From contig NZ_JAFBDR010000031.1 of assembly GCF_016908325.1 (NCBI RefSeq), positions 1-48,103 of the forward strand: a DNA stretch of 48,103 nucleotides, read 5' to 3'. Position 1 is the first letter of the stretch, and every line of letters starts with the position of its first letter. Of the stretch, positions 16,945 to 26,268 are shown piece by piece. The notes beneath the pieces are model-generated. The model was not told where the DNA came from. It saw only the letters and a list, made by a program, of their open reading frames with translations, and made no database searches. This DNA is from Aquibacillus albus (GTDB taxonomy: Bacteria; Bacillota; Bacilli; Bacillales; Amphibacillaceae). Both the position numbers and the translations under genes were made by a program.

Positions 16945-17598
16945 TTATCCTTTAGAAACATTTATAGCAGCCTTCTGATCTGTGATACTCCTACTCCTTA
17001 ACATAGGTTCAGCTACATGTACTTTAAAAAATTGTACGATAGGTCCAGTGAAAAAAGCCGTAATCACAGTGCCAATACCAACAGTAGCTCCAAACGAAAA
17101 CCCAATTACTACGCACGTAACATCTGTCATGATTCTTGCCCATGCAAACGGAACTTTATCATTCGTTACCTTCGCAATAATTAATGCCATCGCGTCATAC
17201 GGCGCCACCCCTAAGTCTGCAGTAATGTATAGAGCAACTGCAATACCAGCAATTAATACCGCAATTAACATAATAGAAATCCTCATAGAATAAGTTAACG
17301 TACCATCAATCATGTTTCCATATAAATAGACAAAAAAATCGGCGATAAATCCAATACAAACCATATTGACTACCGTACCTGAACCAATATGTGACCTGCC
17401 AAACAACCAGACAAATCCCAACAGGAAGATGTTTATAATTAATTGATAAATACCAAATTGCATATTAATAAAACCGCTGATTCCTAGATTCATAGTCGTA
17501 TATGGATCGGTTCCAAAACTACTCAAACGAAATAGAGATACGGCAACCCCTATAAAAAAATTCCCTACGACCATCATTAGCATTCTTTTTACCATCAT
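16945..17598 (-). CDS. yczE: YczE-family integral membrane protein
   Basis: The 217-residue protein has about five spans and the family features GVAVSLFRLSSFGTDPYTTMN split over residues 17-36, then a second related motif ITADLGVAPYDAM (about 125-137). The two similar segments suggest an internal repeat, as in YczE/YitT-like proteins. B. subtilis YczE (215 aa) lies beside sfp and affects surfactin production post-transcriptionally; its molecular role is unknown. The start at 17598 is chosen because GTGAGG lies eight bases upstream; the frame continues to 17640 without a site. The gene is divergent from the MATE exporter. Confidence 0.8.
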   Translation of the reverse strand: MMVKRMLMMVVGNFFIGVAVSLFRLSSFGTDPYTTMNLGISGFINMQFGIYQLIINIFLLGFVWLFGRSHIGSGTVVNMVCIGFIADFFVYLYGNMIDGTLTYSMRISIMLIAVLIAGIAVALYITADLGVAPYDAMALIIAKVTNDKVPFAWARIMTDVTCVVIGFSFGATVGIGTVITAFFTGPIVQFFKVHVAEPMLRSRSITDQKAAINVSKG

Positions 17599-17973
17599 GT
17601 TGTTTTCCTCACTTTCTTTTCCGACACGAAATGTTAGCATGCACTACTAATGTAGAGACATGGTATAATAGAGAAATGCAAATTGGTATTTTCCCCCATT
17701 AAAATTCCTATGTAATAACAATGTTGCGTAACTGACAGTTTTTCCTAATAATAGCTATGGATCATGTCATCTACTCCATACCTACAATAAGGCTGCAAAG
17801 TCTATTATATATGTTTTTTCGTTCATCGTTACAAGAAAGCCAATTTTTTAGAAAAAATTATATAATCAAATGAATCATTTAGAAAAACCGAAAACGCATG
17901 TAAAAATATTCTTTGTTTATACGCTCGTAATGAAAGTTAAATTCTTAAAGTGCAAAAACACGGAGGAACAGCT
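17599..17973. other. Divergent promoter region between yczE and the MATE gene
   Basis: The region is A/T-rich. A plus-strand extended -10 (TGGTATAAT at about 17661-17669) is the best signal seen but lacks a good -35 and is about 300 bases from the MATE start. No other gene or repeat was recognised. Confidence 0.4.
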
Positions 17974-19347
17974 ATGTATCATGCAGACACACCCAAAAAG
18001 AAACTAACATTATTTCTCGCTATTCTATGGCCAATCATGGTAACTCAAATCGGTTTATTCGCCATGAACCTCGTTGACACGATGATGTCAGGTCGGGTTG
18101 GTACAAATGACTTGGCAGGAGTAGCGATTGGCGCAAATTTATGGATGCCGATTTTTACTGGGATTAATGGTGTTTTATTAGCCGTCACACCGATTGTGGC
18201 GCAGCTAGTTGGCAGTGAGCAGCGGGATAAAATCCCCCATGCCATTACCCAATCGATTTATTTATCCATAATACTAGCAATTCTAATTATACTCGGTGGA
18301 GCTTTTTTACTTGATCCAATTTTAACCTTGATGGAGTTAGATCCAGCTGTACATCATGTAGCCTTTCACTATTTAGTAGGATTGTCGATTGGAATTATTC
18401 CATTGTTTTTATCGAATGTTCTTCGTAACTTTTTTGACGGACAAGGCTATACACGAATAACAATGTTTATTACGATTTCAGCTGTGCCTTTTAATGTCGT
18501 ATTAAATTATGGCTTTATTTTTGGCCATTTTGGATTACCTGCCCTCGGTGGAATAGGTGCCGGGTATGCCACAGCCATCACATTCTGGATTATTCTGTTT
18601 ATTAGCATCTGGATGACTTTTCGTTTAGAGGTGGTTAAACGTTATCGTATTTTCGTTCAATGGATGAAGCCATCCTGGAAGACGTGGAAAGAACAGCTGT
18701 CTATTGGTATTCCAATCGGACTTTCTATCTTCTTTGAGGCTAGTATTTTTTCCATTGTATCTTTATTAATTGGGATCATGTTTACAACAGTCACAATTGC
18801 TGCCAACCAAATTGTGCTAAGCTTTACTTCCCTTATTTTTATGATTCCACTTAGTATTTCTATGGCTTTGACGATTGTCGTTGGCTACTCGGTTGGCGGG
18901 AAAAGATTAGAAGCTGCCAAACAATATAGTTATATTGGTGTATTAGGGGCGATTGTCTTTTTAGCTGTAGGTGCAGTTTTTCTCTATTTTTTCCGAGAAT
19001 CCATTGCCTATCTCTATACACAAGACCGGGAAGTCGTATTATTAGCTAGTCAATTTTTTATAATCGCTATCTTTTATCAGTTATCGGATGCGGCACAAGC
19101 CAGTTTACAAGGGGTGCTTCGAGGTTATAAAGATGTAAAGCTCCCTTTTATTATTGCTTTCATCTCATACTGGATTGTTGGTATGCCTTCTGGTTATTCG
19201 TTAGCTGCATTTACCGAGCTTGGACCCTTTGGATTTTGGATCGGTATAACTCTAGGTCTAACCTGTGCAGCGATTGGTTTTCTGATTCGCCTTCGTATCG
19301 TGTATAGCCGAATGACTGTGAAAGAAACAGAGAATTCGGATGTGTGA
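17974..19347 (+). CDS. MATE-family multidrug/toxin exporter
   Basis: The 457-residue protein has twelve membrane spans in two homologous halves. The first half has MVTQIGLFAMNLVDTMMSG and the second PIGLSIFFEASIFSIVSLLIG in two pieces, matching the NorM branch (compare B. subtilis YojI). Such proteins exchange sodium or protons for cationic drugs and dyes. The ATG at 17974 follows GGAGGAACAGCT; a frame open from 17950 would start before that site. It stands alone, with no regulator beside it. Confidence 0.9.
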   Translation: MYHADTPKKKLTLFLAILWPIMVTQIGLFAMNLVDTMMSGRVGTNDLAGVAIGANLWMPIFTGINGVLLAVTPIVAQLVGSEQRDKIPHAITQSIYLSIILAILIILGGAFLLDPILTLMELDPAVHHVAFHYLVGLSIGIIPLFLSNVLRNFFDGQGYTRITMFITISAVPFNVVLNYGFIFGHFGLPALGGIGAGYATAITFWIILFISIWMTFRLEVVKRYRIFVQWMKPSWKTWKEQLSIGIPIGLSIFFEASIFSIVSLLIGIMFTTVTIAANQIVLSFTSLIFMIPLSISMALTIVVGYSVGGKRLEAAKQYSYIGVLGAIVFLAVGAVFLYFFRESIAYLYTQDREVVLLASQFFIIAIFYQLSDAAQASLQGVLRGYKDVKLPFIIAFISYWIVGMPSGYSLAAFTELGPFGFWIGITLGLTCAAIGFLIRLRIVYSRMTVKETENSDV

Positions 19348-19503
19348 TGGTAAAAAAAATTAATGTTTCGTAGACAAAATTATTTTTTTCGCCAAATAAT
19401 GCTTTAAAAATGTCTTTTTAAGTCGAAAGTGTGGTCATCCTCTCCCATTTTTTTGTAAGATAGTGTTGTATTTCCAAAATATAATATGGAAGGGAGAGGA
19501 ATT

Positions 19504-20799
19504 ATGAGGAAAAATTTTGTATCCGGACTCATTTCTTTGATACTAGCATTGTCAGTAGTCCCAACAAATAGTGTAGCAGTATCACCGTTTCCGGATGTCA
19601 CACAATATGCCGAACACATTACATATTTAACGGAAAAAGGAATTATTAAAGGCAAACCAGATGGAACATTTGCACCAACAGAAGATGTAGCAAGACTTCA
19701 AGCCGTCCAAATGATTATAAATGACTTGGGGATTGAATCATTGGACGCACCAGACCCAGGATATGACGATGTAGATCCTGATACATATGGCTATGATTAC
19801 ATTGCTAAAGCAGCTGAGCTTAAACTAATTAAACCACGCGGCGAGAACAACTTCGCAGCATTCAAACCGATGACTCGTGGAGAAATAGCTTATGCGATTG
19901 ATCAGGCGTATGACCTATCTGGTGAACCAGATGTCACCTTTTCAGATGTGTCTGATGACTATTTTGCAAAGGAAGCCATTTATGACTTAGCAGCAAACAA
20001 CATCACAAAAGGTTATCCAGATAATACCTTTAAACCGAATCAGACACTGTCTAGACAGCACTTTTCCGTTTTTTTAGCGAAAACAATTAACCCAGCTGGT
20101 TTTATAGAGGTAGATTCAGAAAAAGTAGCCGCTACAGTTAACCGGGTTGTTGATGGCGATACAATCGAAGTGGATCTAAACGGGGAAATAGAAACCGTTC
20201 GGTTATTACTAGTAGATACACCGGAAACCGTTCATCCAACGTTACCTGAACAACCATACGGCCCAAAAGCTTCCGAGTATGCAAAATCCACCCTACCTGA
20301 GGGAAAAGAAGTAAGAATCGAATATGACGGCCCTGAAACAGATAATTACGATCGCCTGCTTGGATACGTCTGGGTAGATGGAGAAATGTTTAATAAACTC
20401 TTACTAGAAAAAGGACTAGCAAGGTACGCTTATGTTCTTGAGCCACCATATACGTATCAAGATGAATTAGAAGCCGCTGAAGAAAAAGCAAAAAATGAAG
20501 AAATTGGCATTTGGAGCCTGGACGATTATGTTACAGAAGAAGGCTTTAATGATGACGTTGAGGACCCGAATGAGGATACGAATCAACAGGTATCAGATTT
20601 AGAATACGATGGTCCTTATGATCCCAACGGTCAGGATCGAAACTGTAGCGATTTTGATACACACCAAGAAGCTCAAGCATTCTTTGAGGCTGCAGGTGGA
20701 CCGGAACTAGATCCACATGAATTAGATGGTGATGGTGATGGAACTGTTTGTGAAAGCTTACCGACACAGACGGATTTGGTAAAAATTTATTCTAACTAA
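19504..20799 (+). CDS. Cell-surface nuclease: three SLH domains, thermonuclease domain, Excalibur domain
   Basis: The 431-residue exported protein has a signal peptide (about 1-26) and three S-layer homology repeats (about 28-75, 88-135, 145-195), which bind pyruvylated cell-wall polymer. A staphylococcal-nuclease domain follows (about 207-340) with the catalytic trio R233, E241 and R284 and the DGDT (218) and D238 calcium ligands all present. A C-terminal Excalibur calcium-binding module (about 375-418) has paired cysteines and [10 protein letters not shown]. It should be an active wall-anchored DNase/RNase. GGGAGAGG precedes the ATG. The predicted protein is highly acidic, in keeping with a salt-adapted surface. 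Confidence 0.9.
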   Translation: MRKNFVSGLISLILALSVVPTNSVAVSPFPDVTQYAEHITYLTEKGIIKGKPDGTFAPTEDVARLQAVQMIINDLGIESLDAPDPGYDDVDPDTYGYDYIAKAAELKLIKPRGENNFAAFKPMTRGEIAYAIDQAYDLSGEPDVTFSDVSDDYFAKEAIYDLAANNITKGYPDNTFKPNQTLSRQHFSVFLAKTINPAGFIEVDSEKVAATVNRVVDGDTIEVDLNGEIETVRLLLVDTPETVHPTLPEQPYGPKASEYAKSTLPEGKEVRIEYDGPETDNYDRLLGYVWVDGEMFNKLLLEKGLARYAYVLEPPYTYQDELEAAEEKAKNEEIGIWSLDDYVTEEGFNDDVEDPNEDTNQQVSDLEYDGPYDPNGQDRNCSDFDTHQEAQAFFEAAGGPELDPHELDGDGDGTVCESLPTQTDLVKIYSN

Positions 20800-20809
20800 A
20801 TAAGTACTT

Positions 20810-20844
20810 AGAAGTACCGGGCAGGATAGTCCGGTACTTCTTTC
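20810..20844 (+). terminator. Terminator of the surface nuclease gene
   Basis: AGAAGTACCGG and its complement form an 11-base stem with a ten-base loop, followed by TTC, ten bases past the stop codon. Confidence 0.75.
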
Positions 20845-20969
20845 AAATTCAACAATAATCTCCCTCTACTGGTACCACTTGTTTAAACAAAGTACCAAAT
20901 CCCATTTAAGGATTTCCGATGTTGATAGTTTGTCCAATCTAACGGGTCTCGAGGTTAAGAATGATTAAA

Positions 20970-21006
20970 ACAATTAGGCTGCAGCTTATAGCTGCAGCCT
21001 AATTGT
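20970..21006 (-). terminator. Terminator of the amidotransferase operon
   Basis: A perfect 16-base inverted repeat (ACAATTAGGCTGCAGC and complement, loop TTATA), followed on the minus strand by TTTTAAT. Confidence 0.8.
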
Positions 21007-21053
21007 AAGTATCACTGCTTGATAAATTTATATACAACTTAGTAAAAAGAGGT

Positions 21054-21788
21054 TCATCCCACCATCTCCATGAAATTTTTTAATAACTTGGTATTATCAA
21101 CCTCCGGAGTGGGTAACCCTTCAATTATCTCCTTAATTTCTACTCCTAAATCCTCCTCTAATAAACTTTTGTATTTACCTATTAAATGATTAAAAGCTGA
21201 CAATTGAATTTCTGGATGAAACTGAACACCATAACAACCAACGTCGGGAATTTCAAAAGCCTGTACAAAATCTCGATCGCCCTTTTGATGGGAAGATATA
21301 ATATTTACATTATCTGTTTTAATCTGATTATAATGAAAGGAAAAAGCATGAAGCGTTGAGTCAAACCCTTTAAAAAGAGAATGATCAGGTTGCTCTAGAT
21401 TAATCTCACTTATCCCCATCTGAGGAGGCTTCAAGAAAGTAACGCTTCCTTCCTTATTGCTTTCTGCAATCAGCTGGGCACCAAAGCATATACCTAAAAT
21501 TTTCGTTTTATCCCTTTTCTTTCGGTTTTCATTCATTTTTGTTTTCATAAAATTCTTTGCTTTTACAATCCAGTCAATATCAGCAGTTACTTCAGTCATT
21601 CCTCCTGATATAATGATAGGTTTTTCTGGAAGTTCATGGAGATGATCAACATTTTCGGCTAAAGAAATCAGTGCTGTATTATATCCAAATTTTTGCAAAT
21701 TGTTCATTATATGATGCCCATAGCCATGATTACTATCGTCCACTGCTCCATCTGCTTCTAATACAATAACGTCCACATCCGAATACAT
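21054..21788 (-). CDS. Class I glutamine amidotransferase-like protein
   Basis: The 244-residue protein has the class I GATase triad: nucleophile C101 in LGICFGAQLIAES, then H191 and E193 in VQFHPEI. It has no fused synthetase domain, so it either supplies ammonia to an unknown partner or acts as a gamma-glutamyl hydrolase, as PuuD-like enzymes do. The N-terminal VIVLEADGAVDDSNHGYGHH differs from GuaA and TrpG. AGAGGAGG precedes the ATG. It lies 39 bases after the gene for an unknown two-span membrane protein and ends in its own terminator, so the two form an operon. The real substrate is not evident. Confidence 0.8.
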   Translation of the reverse strand: MYSDVDVIVLEADGAVDDSNHGYGHHIMNNLQKFGYNTALISLAENVDHLHELPEKPIIISGGMTEVTADIDWIVKAKNFMKTKMNENRKKRDKTKILGICFGAQLIAESNKEGSVTFLKPPQMGISEINLEQPDHSLFKGFDSTLHAFSFHYNQIKTDNVNIISSHQKGDRDFVQAFEIPDVGCYGVQFHPEIQLSAFNHLIGKYKSLLEEDLGVEIKEIIEGLPTPEVDNTKLLKNFMEMVG

Positions 21789-21827
21789 CGTTTTCCTCCT
21801 CTTTGGTGCTTTTATTTTAGTTCGTTT

Positions 21828-23222
21828 TTATTCTCTAAACGCAATGAATAGGATACAAACAACAGAAAGCATCGATCCGATTACAAAAGAAAGCAAATTA
21901 AATTCTGGAGCGAAATTAAATACTGGATTTGAAAACTCAATAAAAGCTTTAATCACTTCCACAATACTAATAATAGTGATTACAGACAATATGGTATTTA
22001 ATGACCCATCCCGTTGTTCTTTCTTTCTTACATAAAGAAAGTCCAAAAATTCTTCAATTACTGTTAATTTGTTTCTTACCTTTTGAATCAGGTCTTGCTG
22101 CAGCCATCTTTTATGTAATTGATCTAATAATCTCCTTTTTTCTGTATCGAACGTAATATTAATCCCATCAAAACTATCTAATATCGTTTCCATACATTTC
22201 GTAAAATTTCTTACTTTAATGATGTTTTTTGTGAGTATTTTAATTTTACTTTTCTTCTTATTTGTATCCGCATAAAAAGAAATACGAGCCAAATCTATTA
22301 ATTTAGAAATGTTGTCTAGGCAATGCCAGTTCGTTTGCGCAATTTGTACAAGTCTTATGTAATTGTACACATCAAACTCCGGCTGAGATTTATTTCCCTG
22401 ATTCATTGATAGAATTAATGAGTGCCCCCAACCAAAGTAAATGTATCTATTTGGATAAACGGCAAAATTCTTAACATCTGTACTCGCGATTGGCGTTAAA
22501 AGGCTTTTAAAGGGTTCACCTGGATTTTCTAATTCAAAAAGCGAGGCATCATCAACGTGGTATATTCGATGCGTCCAAGGTAAAAAAGCCTTCGCTTTTT
22601 CCACCTGTTTAATATCTGGAATAAAACTAAAGGTAAAGTGAGGAACATTCACTTTTTTTATTGCATCTACATAAAGCATGGTAAGCTCATAACATATATC
22701 CTCTAAGTATTCTTTGTATAGATTATTTAAACTCTCAGATATCTTGTCTAACATATTTACCGACAACCCTGATTCACTAGTAAGGGACAAATCTAAACTA
22801 CAAGATCCTACTCCTGATTCATTAAAATATATCTGAATGTTTATCGGTTTTACTATCGTTGAATAAACATGCTCTATCTCGTTCAACTCCAGCAAAGTAT
22901 AAAAATCTTCAAAGTCAGTTATTTTTGCTGAAATAAAAGAATTCTCAGAACCCGGTAAACTAAAAACACCCTTTGACGCCTTCAATGGATCCGATTTTTC
23001 TATCATCCATTGCACTTTTGATTGCAAGAATTTCGGGGTAATACTCGTTAAATATTCAATGAGTTGATCTCTGAGATTCTCATATTTATTAGAAAATATT
23101 TCATCACTATCCAAAAAAACAAACGTATCAAACGGAGCAAAAATATATTCATTAATATTATGACACTTTAATTCTGTTGCTATATTATGTTGGTTATCCT
23201 CATACGTTTTTTGTTCAATCAC
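21828..23222 (-). CDS. Unknown protein with large soluble part and two C-terminal membrane spans
   Basis: The 464-residue protein is not one I recognise by family. The first ~395 residues are soluble and mixed alpha/beta. A helical stretch (about 375-410, RNKLTVIEEFLDFLYVRKKE) leads into two spans (about 415-435 and 443-462) and a very short tail. This outline recalls CorA-like or RMD1/YagE-like proteins, in which a long helix enters two C-terminal spans, but the CorA GMN motif is missing and the similarity is inference only. The start is GTG at 23222, with AGGGGG seven bases before it. It shares an operon with the amidotransferase gene. Confidence 0.7.
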   Translation of the reverse strand: MIEQKTYEDNQHNIATELKCHNINEYIFAPFDTFVFLDSDEIFSNKYENLRDQLIEYLTSITPKFLQSKVQWMIEKSDPLKASKGVFSLPGSENSFISAKITDFEDFYTLLELNEIEHVYSTIVKPINIQIYFNESGVGSCSLDLSLTSESGLSVNMLDKISESLNNLYKEYLEDICYELTMLYVDAIKKVNVPHFTFSFIPDIKQVEKAKAFLPWTHRIYHVDDASLFELENPGEPFKSLLTPIASTDVKNFAVYPNRYIYFGWGHSLILSMNQGNKSQPEFDVYNYIRLVQIAQTNWHCLDNISKLIDLARISFYADTNKKKSKIKILTKNIIKVRNFTKCMETILDSFDGINITFDTEKRRLLDQLHKRWLQQDLIQKVRNKLTVIEEFLDFLYVRKKEQRDGSLNTILSVITIISIVEVIKAFIEFSNPVFNFAPEFNLLSFVIGSMLSVVCILFIAFRE

Positions 23223-23263
23223 TAAATTTCCCCCTACCAAAATCAGCACTAGTAATATACTTA

Positions 23264-23292
23264 ACTATATTTTACCATTTTGTTCTAGTTAA
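23264..23292 (-). promoter_or_regulatory. Sigma-A promoter of the two-gene amidotransferase operon
   Basis: On the minus strand TTAACT (23287-23292) and TATAGT (23264-23269) are exactly 17 bases apart. The -35 box overlaps the stop codon of the cyclotransferase gene upstream, so the pair downstream can be expressed separately. Confidence 0.5.
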
Positions 23293-23672
23293 TTCGATGT
23301 CCAATCACCACTAGAAATTTCTCTCAAACCGCTTACTTGCTCTTTACTATAAATATAAACATAAGCAGAGAATGTACCTGTTTCTGTGAACACTGTTTGC
23401 TCAATCCGCTCATATTCATTGTTATTGCCATTTTCCTCATAGTCCTCCAAAATATCGAGCTGAGCAAGCTCCTGATCAGTCACTTTGTACAATTCTCCAT
23501 AAACACGTGTTTGATTATCACCTGTAGTAACAGCAGGATAACCACACCCGACATCGTATAACTTTCCATAAATCCAGCACTTTTTAGCAACTAGTTCAGC
23601 TTGTTTCAAAAAATGATGATTGTTTTCGTTAAGACGCAATGTTCCATAGACAAATACCAAATGCTGTTTCAA
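23289..23672 (-). CDS. Gamma-glutamylcyclotransferase-like (AIG2/GGCT fold) protein
   Basis: The 127-residue protein shows the GGCT signature VFVYGTLR at residues 6-13 and an acidic helix, LDILEDYEEN, that carries the catalytic glutamate. Family members cyclise gamma-glutamyl amines to 5-oxoproline, though many small bacterial members are uncharacterised. The start is TTG at 23672, with GAGGAG eight bases upstream; longer frames begin before that site. It precedes the unknown membrane protein and amidotransferase, which have their own promoter. Confidence 0.78.
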   Translation of the reverse strand: MKQHLVFVYGTLRLNENNHHFLKQAELVAKKCWIYGKLYDVGCGYPAVTTGDNQTRVYGELYKVTDQELAQLDILEDYEENGNNNEYERIEQTVFTETGTFSAYVYIYSKEQVSGLREISSGDWTSN

Positions 23673-23847
23673 ATGAATCACTCCTCGTACATTATATAGA
23701 CCTCTTATCGCAAAACTTGATAGAAAGAATTTCACGATAAGTTAATGATAACCCCATTGGAAATAGATCAAAGGAAATTAAATCGAATATGGTTTGATTT
23801 ATAAAAATAGATTACCATCATAAATAAACAACAAATCTCACATCACT

Positions 23848-23886
23848 GTCAAAAGCTTTGACATGAAGGTAAAAATAATGTACATT
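23848..23886 (+). promoter_or_regulatory. guaC promoter with a palindrome over the -35 box
   Basis: TTGACA (23858-23863) and TACATT (23881-23886) are 17 bases apart. The perfect inverted repeat GTCAAA-AGC-TTTGAC (23848-23862) overlaps the -35 box and could be an operator. It lies about 60 bases before the guaC start. Confidence 0.55.
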
Positions 23887-23948
23887 ACCAAAGGAACGAA
23901 CAATTGTATTTAACTAAACTAAATTATTCGTGTTTAGGAGTGTGCAAC

Positions 23949-24932
23949 ATGGAAAATGTGTTTGATTACGAAGATATTCAATTAATTCCTGCAAAATGTG
24001 TAGTGAATAGCAGATCTGAATGTGATACAACAGTAACATTTGGCGGACGTAAATTTAAGTTACCTGTGGTGCCTGCAAACATGCAAACAATCATAGATGA
24101 AAAGATTGCCCTTTATTTAGCAGAGAATGATTACTTTTATATAATGCATCGTTTTGAGCCAGAAAGTCGACTATCTTTTGTTAAGGATATGCAAGCACGT
24201 GAGTTATTCGCATCAATTAGTGTTGGCGTTAAAGAGGAAGAATACAGCTTTATTCAACAACTAGCAGATGAACAGCTTACACCGGAATATATTACGATTG
24301 ATATTGCTCATGGACATTCCAATGCGGTAATCGAAATGATTAAACATATCAAAAAACACTTACCTGAAAGCTTTGTGATTGCCGGTAATGTTGGAACACC
24401 AGAAGCAGTAAGAGAATTAGAACACGCTGGTGCAGATGCGACAAAAGTAGGGATTGGTCCAGGAAAAGTATGCATTACAAAAGTTAAAACAGGATTTGGA
24501 ACGGGTGGATGGCAGTTAGCTGCACTACGTTGGTGCGCAAAGGCAGCAAGTAAGCCTATTATTGCTGATGGAGGAATCCGTACCCATGGAGACATTGCAA
24601 AATCAGTTCGGTTTGGTGCTTCGATGGTGATGATTGGTTCCCTTTTTGCGGGACATGAAGAATCTCCAGGAGAAACCATTGAAGAAGAAGGAAAACTTTA
24701 TAAGGAATATTTTGGTTCTGCTTCGGAATTTCAAAAAGGCGAAAAGAAAAATGTAGAAGGTAAAAAAATGATTGTCGAGCACAAAGGTTCTCTACAAGAC
24801 ACGTTGACAGAAATGGAGCAAGATCTTCAATCCTCCATTTCATATGCAGGTGGAAATAAATTAGACGCCATCCGAACAGTCGATTATGTTATCGTTAAAA
24901 ATTCCATTTTTAATGGAGATAAGGTGTATTAA
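23949..24932 (+). CDS. guaC: GMP reductase
   Basis: The 327-residue protein is a GuaC of the bacilli type (B. subtilis GuaC is 326). The active-site loop [17 protein letters not shown] places the catalytic cysteine at residue 175, and no CBS domains are inserted, which separates it from IMP dehydrogenase. It converts GMP to IMP with NADPH and release of ammonia, letting the cell rebalance purines. TAGGAG lies before the ATG at 23949; an upstream in-frame ATG has no site. A strong terminator follows. Confidence 0.95.
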   Translation: MENVFDYEDIQLIPAKCVVNSRSECDTTVTFGGRKFKLPVVPANMQTIIDEKIALYLAENDYFYIMHRFEPESRLSFVKDMQARELFASISVGVKEEEYSFIQQLADEQLTPEYITIDIAHGHSNAVIEMIKHIKKHLPESFVIAGNVGTPEAVRELEHAGADATKVGIGPGKVCITKVKTGFGTGGWQLAALRWCAKAASKPIIADGGIRTHGDIAKSVRFGASMVMIGSLFAGHEESPGETIEEEGKLYKEYFGSASEFQKGEKKNVEGKKMIVEHKGSLQDTLTEMEQDLQSSISYAGGNKLDAIRTVDYVIVKNSIFNGDKVY

Positions 24933-24966
24933 ATTAAGAATAAGCCAACAAAATAATTACGGACGT

Positions 24967-25002
24967 AAAACGCAAAGATGACGACAATCTTTGCGTTTTT
25001 TT
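24967..25002 (+). terminator. Terminator of guaC
   Basis: AAAACGCAAAGAT and its complement form a 13-base stem with a seven-base loop, followed by a run of T. Confidence 0.9.
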
Positions 25003-25142
25003 TATTTCAATGACCTATAAACAATTGAATTTTATATTAGTGAAGTCCCCAGGTACGCTCTCTTTTTCTTTTAATCCCTCTGCCGTGCACTTTTTCTCCT
25101 TTTTGCATCTACTATAGTAAATGGAAATAAAGGAGGAAAATG

Positions 25143-26177
25143 ATGGAACAAGCACGTTTAATCCCATATAAGATTCAACAGGAGTTTGACAAAACAGATG
25201 AAATTCCTGCTGGGGTTGAAATGATTCAAGCACCAAAACTATGGGAAAAAGGGTTTGAAGGTCAAGATATCGTTATTGCAGTAATTGATACAGGCTGTGA
25301 TAAGAATCATCCTGATTTAAGGAATCGAATAATTGGAGGAAGAAATTTCACATCAGATAATCGAGGAAATATTCGAAACTTCAATGATGGTAACGGTCAT
25401 GGTACACATGTTGCCGGGACCATTGCAGCTACACTTAATAATCGTGGCGTTGCTGGTGTAGCCCCTAAAGCAAAGCTATTAATCTTAAAAGCTTTAGATA
25501 ATAATGGTGGGGGAAGTTTTGATAGTATTATTCATGCAATTGAATATGCTACACAATGGCGCGGACGAAATAATGAAAGAGTTCGGGTCATGTCGATGTC
25601 TTTTGGTACTTCAACTGATTTACCAGAGCTTCATCAATCGATTCAAGAAGCAGTTGCTAACGATATCTTAGTTGTTTGTGCTGCCGGAAATGAAGGAGAT
25701 GGAAATGCACGAACATCCGAACGCATGTATCCGGGGTATTATAAAGAAGTAGTCCAAGTGGGCGCTGTCGACCATGAAGGGAATATGGCTGCATTTACAA
25801 ATACAAATGATGAAATTGACCTTGTCGCACCAGGTGTCGATGTTGTATCCACTTATTTGAACAGAAAGTATGCAAAGCTTTCCGGAACATCGATGGCAAC
25901 ACCACATGTTTCAGGAGCTGCCGCAATTATTATTGAGCAGATGGAAAAGGAATTTGACAGAACGTTAACAGAACCCGAAATTTATGCCCAACTGATAAAG
26001 GCCACGACTCCACTAAAAAATAGTAAAAAAGTAGAAGGAAATGGATTGATTACTTTGAATAAGGAACATGTAAGTTTTAATCGTTCATGTAACAAGACTC
26101 GCTCTTCAAGCTCTTCAAAAGCTAAAAATTCAAAATCTAAAGGGAATGGCTTTGTAGTTCCGGATGCAGAAGTATAG
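25143..26177 (+). CDS. isp: Intracellular subtilisin-like serine protease (ISP)
   Basis: The ~344-residue S8 protease has no signal peptide but carries the short N-terminal prosegment with the LIPY motif (residues 6-9) that keeps intracellular subtilisins inactive until processed. The catalytic triad is D49 (VIDTGCD), H86 (GHGTHVAGT) and S250 (SGTSMATPH), with the oxyanion Asn in AAGNEGD. The C-terminal tail is rich in Ser and Lys (about 315-335) and longer than usual. Two adjacent ATG codons compete; the second (25143) is six bases from AGGAGG and is preferred. ISPs degrade cytoplasmic proteins, mostly late in growth and sporulation. Confidence 0.93.
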   Translation: MEQARLIPYKIQQEFDKTDEIPAGVEMIQAPKLWEKGFEGQDIVIAVIDTGCDKNHPDLRNRIIGGRNFTSDNRGNIRNFNDGNGHGTHVAGTIAATLNNRGVAGVAPKAKLLILKALDNNGGGSFDSIIHAIEYATQWRGRNNERVRVMSMSFGTSTDLPELHQSIQEAVANDILVVCAAGNEGDGNARTSERMYPGYYKEVVQVGAVDHEGNMAAFTNTNDEIDLVAPGVDVVSTYLNRKYAKLSGTSMATPHVSGAAAIIIEQMEKEFDRTLTEPEIYAQLIKATTPLKNSKKVEGNGLITLNKEHVSFNRSCNKTRSSSSSKAKNSKSKGNGFVVPDAEV

Positions 26178-26225
26178 AATAATAGACTTTTTGAGTTGAA
26201 AGCCTTCTTATCTAACTCAAAAGAA

Positions 26226-26268
26226 AAATAAATAACGCCACCCCCATCTGGGGTGGCGTTATTTATTT
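26226..26268. terminator. Bidirectional terminator between isp and the cNMP-binding gene
   Basis: A near-perfect inverted repeat of about 19 bases (core AATAACGCCACCCC and complement, loop CATCT) with A and T tracts on both sides. The stop codon of the minus-strand gene lies inside the right arm. Confidence 0.88.

Noticed and set aside
26226-26268. Possible attachment or recombination site at the long palindrome after isp
   Set aside because: It is a G/C stem with flanking A/T tracts between two convergent genes and is fully explained as a bidirectional terminator.
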